From positions 1-15,726 of the forward strand of contig ONMG01000178.1 of the NCBI GenBank assembly GCA_900318855.1: DNA of 15,726 bases. The letters are read 5' to 3'. Both the position numbers and the translations under genes were made by a program. The stretch comes from an uncultured Prevotella sp. (GTDB taxonomy: Bacteria; Bacteroidota; Bacteroidia; Bacteroidales; Bacteroidaceae). Below are positions 6,468 through 12,902 of the stretch, one piece after another (position 1 is the first letter of the stretch; each line of letters starts with the position of its first letter). The notes under the pieces are model-generated. The model worked only from the letters and a program-made list of their open reading frames with translations, was not told where the DNA came from and searched no databases.

Positions 6468-9068
6468 TCAGTTGAAAAGATAATTGAGAATGCCTTGCAT
6501 GAGTCGCTCCCTGACGGCTGCTCCCGAGATGCACTCGAAGGGAAATCCTATGGTGAAGCAGCGAAAGGAGGTATCCTTGAAGGCTACGGCAGCGCTCGTG
6601 CCGTCGGCATACTGCATGGCGCAGATGGCCCCTGAAGTGGGGTGGAGAATGTCAACTGAAGTGGCTGCGTAGTGCTGCGGGTTCAGCTTGCGGATGATAT
6701 TGAAGTTCATACCCAGTCCGCTGACACCTTCGCCGGTGGTTACGCTGTCGGTGGGCTGCCATTGCATTCTGAAGGTCTGACTGAGGAACTCCTTCTCGCC
6801 CTCCTCCGTCATGTCGGAGCCTATGTAGGCTCCGCTCACAAGAAGCCGGCCTCCGCGCTGAGCGTAGGATGTGATGATGCGGCGCATGATGGGAGTAAAG
6901 GTCTTATAGTATTTCAGCGAGTGACCGTCGAACTTCTCAAGCCCGAGGATGAGGTCAATGGCATCGTAGCCGTCGGGCTTCACGAATCCGGCCTCAAAGG
7001 CATCGCGTGAGCAACTCACGATGTTGTATCTTGCTGCCGATGCTATAGCTGAGGCGTGACTCACGGTGTAGTTGAAGTCGTTGCCGGCGATGAATTGCCC
7101 GGTGAGGTCGTCACCGCTGTAGCCGAGTCCGCCCGGACCGAGTTGGCCGATGGCTGATTTGCTGAAATTGCTTTGTCGGCCTACCCAACCCACAGTGGTG
7201 CCATAGCTGACACCGGGGTCTTTGTCAATGTCGAAGCCTTGACGGTTGTCGTCGTCGACAACTTCGGGCGATGATAGCCGGTGGAAGCCGTTGACAATGA
7301 GCACAGTCTGTGTGGCACCTGGCTGGCATAGGGCGGAGAGCGTCTCGGTGGGGAAGCTTTCACCGCCCTCGTTGCATGCCGTGATGCGGAAGTTATACTG
7401 CGTGCCGGGCTCGACGGGGATTACGATGCTTGTGGTCTTCACGTTCCGGCCGTTGTCGAAGCCTCCTGTGGCCGTAGCGGTATAGACATTATAAGAAGTG
7501 GGCTGTGCCGTGGGCTCGGTGCTGTCGGGCTGAGGATTCCAGCTGAGCCTCACCTTGTTGTGCCCCACCATAGTGACGCTGAAGTCCTGTGGCGGGAGTG
7601 GCTGCACCACGAAGCTTTTCTCGTGGCTCTGGGCAATGAAGCGGAGAATGGTCTTATAGATAGAGCGGGCCAGGGTGAACTTGAAATTGGGGTCCTGACC
7701 GAGGCGCATGTCGGGGAAATTCTGGTGTGACAGCGTCTCAAGGATGGCCGATGGCACTTCTGGCAAGCGCGTCTCCGAGTAGTTGCGGTCCCAAAGATAG
7801 CGCGTCGCCCACTTGCCGTAGGCTCGGCTTAGATCGGAGCGCGTGTTACTGAGCAGCATGGAGGCGAAGTCGTGTGAGGCCATGCGCGAGATGCCCGCGT
7901 TGAGGCGCCCGTCGTTGAAGTTGGTGGTACAGATGGTGAGTGAGCCTGTGAGCGAGGTGAAGTCGGTGGAGTAGCCGGCGTCGCTATGGACAGCGAGCGA
8001 CAGTTCCAGTGGCACCTTTCTGCCCTCGAGGCTGGGAACGAAGACACTGCCGCCTGCAAGCCAGTTAAGCATCATCGACCTTACGTTGATGTCGTCGCCA
8101 TAGTCGTCGGTACCTGCTTTGGAGCTATAGACACTGTAGGGCGCACCGGCCCATTGGGCATAGTAGCGGGCTCCTTCGAGACACCGTGGCAGTGTACTCA
8201 CGCGGCCGCCTCGCTGGCTGTTGCCCATGCCGCCACCGAAGCGCACAGCATCGGAGGTGACGACTCCACCTCGGTGACGGGAGTTGTTGGTGGCAATGAC
8301 GCAGTTATAGGAGTTGCAACCTTTGTCAAAATCAAAGGTGCCCAGGTAGACCCATGTGCCCCCGCCCATCTGCTGATTCACGCGGAACTCCGTGCGCTGT
8401 CCTTTATGGCAGACGATGTAGCGTGCGTCGTCGACACTACCCTCCACCGTCTGATAGCTCACGTAGACGGCATAACGTCCCGCTTCACTGAAGTTGGGCT
8501 GATAGGTGATGGTGCTGGGCGACTTTTTCTTTGTCGACCTGGCCATGCGGAGCGTGCCGCTCTCAAACGGATTCTCGCCGTCGCTGTAGGGGCCGCTGTG
8601 GTGGGCAAAGCCTTTGATGCCGGCATCCTGCCAGGGCTTAGAGGTGGAAGTTTCAGAGTAGTTCGAACGACATTCCGGGTCGTCGTTGTCTATGATGTAT
8701 TCCCTCGGTTGCCAATCGCGCTCACGAGGAGTGAAGACGCAGGCACCGGCATTCTCAAGCATGGGAATGAGGAAAGGAATGACGATGGTTGGTGTGAACA
8801 GATCCTCGGTAGTGGCAAAAAGTTTGGGCCGTTGCCACTGCCATTCCATTTTGTCTTTGTCGAAGTACCGCCCATGACTGGCCCATATGGCTACGTGACG
8901 GTTCTGCAGGCCTTTAGTAATGGTGTTGGGACGTGAGACAGGTGTCACCCAGGGTGCCCCCGTATAGTCGATGTTTCCCCAAGCACCGTCAACGAGACTG
9001 GCTTGAGGAAATGCCATTGAACTGGCTAACAGCAGGGTGGAGATACAAAACAGCCGTAGTGCGCTCAT
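6468..9068 (-). CDS. secreted amidase_3-like protein with golvesin-like, FnIII and C-terminal Rossmann-like domains
   Basis: Predicted exported N-acetylmuramoyl-L-alanine amidase of 866 aa, which would cut the stem peptide from peptidoglycan. A signal peptide spans about residues 1-19. Zn amidase motifs are visible as H65 (IWASHGRYFD), E88 (TTEDLFTPTIVIPFLIPMLE), H361 (AVHSDAG) and catalytic-type E444 (ILETLSHQNFPDM). Between the first and second halves of this fold, about 189-278, lies a beta-rich segment like the golvesin C-terminal domain. A fibronectin III domain follows at about 489-583. Residues about 587-866 look alpha/beta and are unassigned. Homologues have been called xanthan lyase, a label not supported here. 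The start at 9068 is chosen because it begins the signal peptide and gives an ATGA overlap with the upstream acyltransferase gene. An in-frame start at 9194 would bury the signal. Confidence 0.82.
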   Translation of the reverse strand: MSALRLFCISTLLLASSMAFPQASLVDGAWGNIDYTGAPWVTPVSRPNTITKGLQNRHVAIWASHGRYFDKDKMEWQWQRPKLFATTEDLFTPTIVIPFLIPMLENAGACVFTPRERDWQPREYIIDNDDPECRSNYSETSTSKPWQDAGIKGFAHHSGPYSDGENPFESGTLRMARSTKKKSPSTITYQPNFSEAGRYAVYVSYQTVEGSVDDARYIVCHKGQRTEFRVNQQMGGGTWVYLGTFDFDKGCNSYNCVIATNNSRHRGGVVTSDAVRFGGGMGNSQRGGRVSTLPRCLEGARYYAQWAGAPYSVYSSKAGTDDYGDDINVRSMMLNWLAGGSVFVPSLEGRKVPLELSLAVHSDAGYSTDFTSLTGSLTICTTNFNDGRLNAGISRMASHDFASMLLSNTRSDLSRAYGKWATRYLWDRNYSETRLPEVPSAILETLSHQNFPDMRLGQDPNFKFTLARSIYKTILRFIAQSHEKSFVVQPLPPQDFSVTMVGHNKVRLSWNPQPDSTEPTAQPTSYNVYTATATGGFDNGRNVKTTSIVIPVEPGTQYNFRITACNEGGESFPTETLSALCQPGATQTVLIVNGFHRLSSPEVVDDDNRQGFDIDKDPGVSYGTTVGWVGRQSNFSKSAIGQLGPGGLGYSGDDLTGQFIAGNDFNYTVSHASAIASAARYNIVSCSRDAFEAGFVKPDGYDAIDLILGLEKFDGHSLKYYKTFTPIMRRIITSYAQRGGRLLVSGAYIGSDMTEEGEKEFLSQTFRMQWQPTDSVTTGEGVSGLGMNFNIIRKLNPQHYAATSVDILHPTSGAICAMQYADGTSAAVAFKDTSFRCFTIGFPFECISGAAVRERLMQGILNYLFN

Positions 9069-9622
9069 TGAATATCTCCTATAATGAAGTTCTCGGGCTT
9101 CTTGCCTTTGAATGCCTTGTAGTAGAGCTTGATTTCCTTCATTTGCTGCTCCATGTTGCCCGTAGGGATAATGGTCTTCGTGCATTGGATGCATTTCTGA
9201 CTGTAGTCGATGCCGTAGAGAAGAATGGGGATTTCAGCCTTAAAGGCGATAAAATAGAATCCGTGCTTCCATTCTGCGGTGGGCTTGCGTGTGCCCTCGG
9301 GAGTAATGCAGAGATGGAAGGTGGATGCCTTCTTGGCTGCCTCTGCCAGGCGGTCGGTCATGCTGGTGTGCTTGGAGCGGTAGACGGGGATGCCGCCCAT
9401 CTTCTTGAATATGCCGCCCAAGGGCCAAAAGAACCATTCCTTCTTCATGAGGAAATTGCTCTTCATGCCTTCGGCGCGCATGTAGAGCTGGCCAATGAGA
9501 AAGTCCCAGTTGCTGGTGTGTGGAGCCAGGCAGATAATGTATTTGTCGGGATGGGGCTGTGTCACCACTTTCCGCCATCCCATAAATCTATATAGTAACC
9601 AGCTGCAAAGTTTTTCGAGCAT
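9065..9622 (-). CDS. PlsC-like (LPLAT superfamily) acyltransferase
   Basis: A 185-aa protein related to 1-acylglycerol-3-phosphate acyltransferases, which transfer an acyl chain to a lysophospholipid or similar acceptor at the inner membrane. The catalytic H(x4)D motif is seen as H35 and D40 in APHTSNWDF, and the acceptor-binding motif as E109-G110-T111-R112 in ITPEGTRKP. A central segment, FFWPLGGIFKKMGGIPVYR, matches the usual motif II region. It is short for a PlsC (often 230-260 aa), with only a brief N-terminal hydrophobic patch, so the acceptor may differ from lysophosphatidic acid. Its TGA overlaps the ATG of the amidase gene (4 nt), so the two are translationally coupled. The neighbouring 90-aa gene ends 44 nt upstream. 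Function beyond acyl transfer cannot be read from the sequence. Confidence 0.85.
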   Translation of the reverse strand: MLEKLCSWLLYRFMGWRKVVTQPHPDKYIICLAPHTSNWDFLIGQLYMRAEGMKSNFLMKKEWFFWPLGGIFKKMGGIPVYRSKHTSMTDRLAEAAKKASTFHLCITPEGTRKPTAEWKHGFYFIAFKAEIPILLYGIDYSQKCIQCTKTIIPTGNMEQQMKEIKLYYKAFKGKKPENFIIGDIQ

Positions 9623-9666
9623 AGTCTTTGTTGCTTATTATTGTACTGAGAGTTGGATGAGGGCGT

Positions 9667-9939
9667 TTACTGGAGGTTGCCAATTTGGTCGACGAGCTCG
9701 GCCACCTGCTGATTGAATTCAGCAACCAGTGTCTTATAGAATTTGCCACCTTCCATTCCGGCCTCAGGATGGGAGATACGGCTTACAAAATCGCTGTGCA
9801 CTTCGATGATGCTTTTAAGAAGGGCATTGACATTCTCTTCGTTGGGGTTACCGTTGTAAAGGCTGGCTGCCACACATTCTGCGAATAGATCGCTGCAGAT
9901 GTAATTGATGCTTTTCTTCAAATCTCTTTTGTTACTCAT
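9667..9939 (-). CDS. conserved-looking 90-aa helical protein of unknown function
   Basis: A small soluble protein of 90 residues, predicted all-helical, with two cysteines (C15 and C22 in INYICSDLFAECVAA) and a Gly-rich turn around GMEGGKFY. I do not recognise a named family, though the sequence has the look of a conserved Bacteroidales hypothetical protein. The start is placed at 9939 (MSNKRDLKK). A longer in-frame ATG at 9966 would add nine residues with no helical continuity. It is the first gene of the minus-strand cluster, with a good promoter about 80 nt upstream (10022-10050), and is followed after 44 nt by the acyltransferase gene. A regulatory, adaptor or chaperone-like role is possible but not supported by any motif. 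Confidence 0.75.
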   Translation of the reverse strand: MSNKRDLKKSINYICSDLFAECVAASLYNGNPNEENVNALLKSIIEVHSDFVSRISHPEAGMEGGKFYKTLVAEFNQQVAELVDQIGNLQ

Positions 9940-10021
9940 AATCGTTCTATTTAAACGTCCGCCCATTGCACTTCTCCGTCGTCATTGTGTGACTTCTTGT
10001 CCAGTGGGCCTTTCTAAGTGC

Positions 10022-10050
10022 CAAAGATAGGAAAAAAAACTAAGAAGCAA
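10022..10050 (-). promoter_or_regulatory. Bacteroidota-type promoter for the minus-strand cluster
   Basis: Read on the minus strand, the sequence has TTG (10050-10048), an 18-nt spacer rich in T, then TATCTTTG (10029-10022), an exact match to the Bacteroidota -7 consensus TAnnTTTG. Transcription would begin near 10015, leaving a leader of about 75 nt before the 9939 start. No other equally good promoter is seen inside the cluster. Confidence 0.65.
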
Positions 10051-10057
10051 GCGCTTG
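10048..10057. repeat. perfect 10-bp palindrome CAAGCGCTTG
   Basis: A perfect inverted repeat with no spacer lies in the middle of the divergent intergenic region. It overlaps the -33 element of the minus-strand promoter and lies about 43 nt upstream of the pfp -33 region. It could be an operator half or a chance match; no second copy is seen nearby. Confidence 0.35.
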
Positions 10058-10099
10058 ACCTAAAAAATATTGCGAAAAAATGATTTCTCCCCCTTTTCC

Positions 10100-10131
10100 T
10101 TTCCTTGTTTCGAGGATTTATTGTAGCTTTG
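10100..10131 (+). promoter_or_regulatory. Bacteroidota-type promoter for pfp
   Basis: TAGCTTTG at 10124-10131 matches the -7 consensus TAnnTTTG exactly. A TTTC at 10100-10103 sits 20 nt upstream and is one base from the TTTG -33 element. Transcription would start near 10138, giving an AT-rich leader of nearly 50 nt without a Shine-Dalgarno, as is common for strongly expressed genes in this phylum. Confidence 0.65.
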
Positions 10132-10185
10132 CAATGCATTAGGAATTTCTTATTTAATCAACTTAATATTATTTATTCTTTCAAG

Positions 10186-11826
10186 ATGGAAATCAGTGCA
10201 TTGCAGAAGGAGAGAGCTGCCTACAGGCCTAAGTTGCCCAAAGCGCTTCGTGGTGATGTGAAAGTAAAGGAAGGAGAGCCGACGCAGAGCGTGGGCGATC
10301 AAGAAGAGATTCGCAAACTCTTCCCTAACACTTACGGTATGCCCCTTGTAGAGTTTGTTCCTGGCGACGAGCCCGCTTCTGCCCAAATGAATGTGGGTGT
10401 CATCCTCAGTGGTGGTCAGGCTCCTGGCGGTCATAATGTCATCTCGGGTCTCTTTGATGAAGTAAAGAAGCTCAATCCTCAGAATCGTCTTTTCGGATTC
10501 CTTATGGGTCCTGGTGGTCTTGTTGATCATCATTACATCGAGATTACTGACGAATTGCTGCGCAACTATCGTAATACCGGTGGTTTCGATATGATAGGTT
10601 CCGGACGTACAAAGCTCGAGACCGAGGATCAGTTTGAGAAGGGCCTCCAGATTATCCGCGAACTTGGCATCAAGGCTATCGTTATCATCGGTGGCGACGA
10701 TTCCAATACAAACGCTTGCGTGCTGGCCGAGTACTATGCAGCCAAGAAGTACGGTGTGCAAGTTATCGGCTGCCCCAAGACCATCGACGGCGACCTGAAG
10801 AATGATCAGATAGAGACCAGTTTCGGCTTTGACACAGCCACAAAGACCTATTCGGAGGTAATTGGCAATATTGAGCGTGACTGCAATTCAGCCCGAAAGT
10901 ACTGGCATTTCATTAAGCTGATGGGCCGCAGCGCCTCACATATAGCTTTGGAATGTGCCCTGCAGACTCAGCCTAACATCTGTCTTATTTCAGAGGAAAT
11001 CCAGCAGAAGGATCTCACACTGAACGATATCGTTGAATATATCGCCGGTGTGGTGGCCCACCGTGCAGCCGAGGGTCATAACTTTGGTGTGGTGCTCATT
11101 CCTGAAGGCCTCATCGAGTTTATCCCCGCCATTGGACGTCTTATTCAGGAACTCAATGATTTGCTGGCCGCACATGGTGCCGACTACCGTGACCTCGACA
11201 AGGAGGCTCAGCGCGAGTACATCCTCGCTCACCTCTCAGAGGCTAATAAGGCTACCTTTGCCACACTTCCTGAGGGAGTGGCCCGCCAGCTGAGTCTTGA
11301 CCGCGATCCTCACGGAAATGTGCAGGTGTCGCTTATTGAGACCGAGAAGCTCATCTCCGAGATGGTAGGCAACAAGCTCGCTGAGTGGAAGAAAGAAGGC
11401 AAGTATGTGGGCAAGTTCGCTGCCCAGCACCACTTTTTCGGCTATGAGGGCCGCTGCGCTGCTCCCTCCAACTTCGATGCCGACTACTGCTATGCTCTCG
11501 GTACCAGTGCTGCCCAGCTCATCGCCAACGGTAAGACGGGCTATATGGCCATCGTAAAGAACCTTAAGGCAGGTACTGACGAGTGGAAGGCTGGTGGTGT
11601 GCCTATCACGATGATGATGAACATGGAGCGTCGTAACGGCAAGATGAAGCCTGTTATCCGTAAGGCTTTGGTTGACCTTAACGGTAAGCCCTTCAAGACT
11701 TTTGCTGCTCACCGCGAGGAGTGGGCCAAGAACACCTGCTACGTTTATCCTGGTCCTGTTCAGTACTGGGGACCGAGCGATGTGTGCGACCAGACCACTA
11801 AGACCCTTGCTTTGGAGCACGAATAA
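10186..11826 (+). CDS. pfp: pyrophosphate-dependent 6-phosphofructokinase
   Basis: Catalyses reversible phosphorylation of fructose 6-phosphate to fructose 1,6-bisphosphate using PPi, in cytoplasmic glycolysis and gluconeogenesis. The 546-aa length fits the long PFP group (plant beta subunit and Entamoeba type). GGDDSNT (169-175) has Asp at D172 where ATP enzymes have Gly, and PKTIDGD (197-203) carries K198. Both are known hallmarks of PPi use. D201 is the probable catalytic base. GGQAPGGHN (77-84) and MGRSASHIALECALQTQPN are also family segments. The start is ATG 10186, since the first residues, MEISALQKERAAYRPKLP, match the family. An in-frame ATG at 10105 lies upstream of the predicted transcription start. 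The gene has its own promoter and is divergent from the minus-strand cluster. Codon choice is more biased (for example CGT for Arg) than in neighbours, consistent with high expression. Confidence 0.95.
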   Translation: MEISALQKERAAYRPKLPKALRGDVKVKEGEPTQSVGDQEEIRKLFPNTYGMPLVEFVPGDEPASAQMNVGVILSGGQAPGGHNVISGLFDEVKKLNPQNRLFGFLMGPGGLVDHHYIEITDELLRNYRNTGGFDMIGSGRTKLETEDQFEKGLQIIRELGIKAIVIIGGDDSNTNACVLAEYYAAKKYGVQVIGCPKTIDGDLKNDQIETSFGFDTATKTYSEVIGNIERDCNSARKYWHFIKLMGRSASHIALECALQTQPNICLISEEIQQKDLTLNDIVEYIAGVVAHRAAEGHNFGVVLIPEGLIEFIPAIGRLIQELNDLLAAHGADYRDLDKEAQREYILAHLSEANKATFATLPEGVARQLSLDRDPHGNVQVSLIETEKLISEMVGNKLAEWKKEGKYVGKFAAQHHFFGYEGRCAAPSNFDADYCYALGTSAAQLIANGKTGYMAIVKNLKAGTDEWKAGGVPITMMMNMERRNGKMKPVIRKALVDLNGKPFKTFAAHREEWAKNTCYVYPGPVQYWGPSDVCDQTTKTLALEHE

Positions 11827-11926
11827 TTAATAGTTGTGGACCGTAACCCTTTCTGTCAACGCTTGGAGGCCGTTCTACTGATTCTCCGAGAGTGAAAGCG
11901 GCTGCGGTCCGCAATTTTTGTAAACT

Positions 11927-12751
11927 ATGGCCAGACGTATCCGTCACCGCAACAGTCGAAAACACTCGTCCTTTTTTAAACGCTATCCGCGATGGGCGTT
12001 GTGGACAGGAGGCGTAAGCATCTCTTTGCTCTACGTCTGGGCCTTTTGGTATTTCTTTGTCAGTCCTACCGGGTTTCGTTGGCGTGCGCTTTTTGGTGAT
12101 GCCAAATACCCTGAAGGATATGAAATTCATGGTATAGACATCTCTCATTATCAGGGTGAGATTGACTGGAGTAAGCTCCGCAATGCCATGATAGAAGGGT
12201 GTCCGCTTCGTTTCATTGTTATCAAGGCCACGGAAGGCTCCTCACGTCTTGACGTGAATTTCAACGACAATTTCTTTCAGGCCCGCGAGTATGGCTTTAT
12301 TCGGGGGGCCTATCATTTTTGGAGCAATAAGTCGTCGGCCCGGAGTCAGGCATACTATTTTCTCAAGCAGGTGCATCTCGAAGAGGGTGACCTGCCCCCA
12401 GTGCTCGACATAGAGAGTAAGCCTGCCGGGCAGAGTGTCGAGGACTTCCAACGCGACGTGCTTACGTGGCTTCACATAGTAGAGAACCATTATCAGGTGA
12501 AGCCCATCATCTACACCTTTTATAAATTCAAGGAGAATTATCTCAGCGCTCCGGTCTTCGATGACTATCCTTATTGGATTGCCCACTATTACGTTGACAA
12601 GGTGGAATATAAGGGAGCGTGGAAGTTCTGGCAACATACCGATGCGGGGCGGTTGCCGGGTATCAAAGGGTATGTCGATTTCAACATCTATAACGGCTCC
12701 TGGTACGACCTTCATAAACTCACTATTGGCAACCAGTCGTTAGAGTGGTGA
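11927..12751 (+). CDS. membrane-anchored GH25 muramidase
   Basis: A 274-aa glycoside hydrolase family 25 protein, predicted to cleave the MurNAc-GlcNAc bond of peptidoglycan. The first 23 residues are strongly basic (MARRIRHRNSRKH), followed by a hydrophobic segment at about 24-45. This looks like an uncleaved signal anchor, with the catalytic domain in the periplasm. The domain (about 65-265) contains D71 in HGIDISHYQGEIDW, and D161 and E163 in VLDIES, the usual GH25 acidic active-site residues. IKATEGSS, RGAYHFW and FWQHTDAG are also family motifs. It lies 100 nt after pfp and 151 nt before hrpB, with no clear promoter of its own. Possible roles are cell wall remodelling or insertion of envelope structures; toxic secretion seems unlikely because of the anchor. 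Confidence 0.9.
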   Translation: MARRIRHRNSRKHSSFFKRYPRWALWTGGVSISLLYVWAFWYFFVSPTGFRWRALFGDAKYPEGYEIHGIDISHYQGEIDWSKLRNAMIEGCPLRFIVIKATEGSSRLDVNFNDNFFQAREYGFIRGAYHFWSNKSSARSQAYYFLKQVHLEEGDLPPVLDIESKPAGQSVEDFQRDVLTWLHIVENHYQVKPIIYTFYKFKENYLSAPVFDDYPYWIAHYYVDKVEYKGAWKFWQHTDAGRLPGIKGYVDFNIYNGSWYDLHKLTIGNQSLEW

Positions 12752-12874
12752 CAGACGTGCAATCCTGACTTCGTCATGCGTTCTCAATATATGGCCGTCG
12801 GAGGATATTCATAGAACAGAGGAAGCCGGCAGAAAAAGAGCTCGGAGAAGAGTAGGCAAAAGCCGTCTTTTTTG

Positions 12875-12882
12875 TAACTTTG
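12875..12882 (+). promoter_or_regulatory. -7 promoter element before hrpB
   Basis: TAACTTTG fits the TAnnTTTG consensus exactly and is preceded by a T-rich run. No convincing -33 TTTG is present 19-21 nt upstream. Transcription would begin near 12889, leaving only about 14 nt before the ATG at 12903, or 20 nt before the alternative ATG at 12909. Confidence 0.5.
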
Positions 12883-12902
12883 TATCCGATAAGTTCGCCG
12901 AT

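Noticed and set aside
7986..8936. 316-codon open frame antisense to the amidase gene
   Set aside because: The translation is low-complexity Ala, Gly and Val rich and lies opposite the signal peptide and catalytic motifs of a real gene.
11838..11919. Possible terminator after pfp: GCGG/CCGC hairpin (11898-11912) followed by TTTTT, with GGACCG/CGGTCC as a longer-range pair
   Set aside because: The stem is only 4 bp and the T run is 5 bases, so it is too weak to call without folding energy or transcript data.
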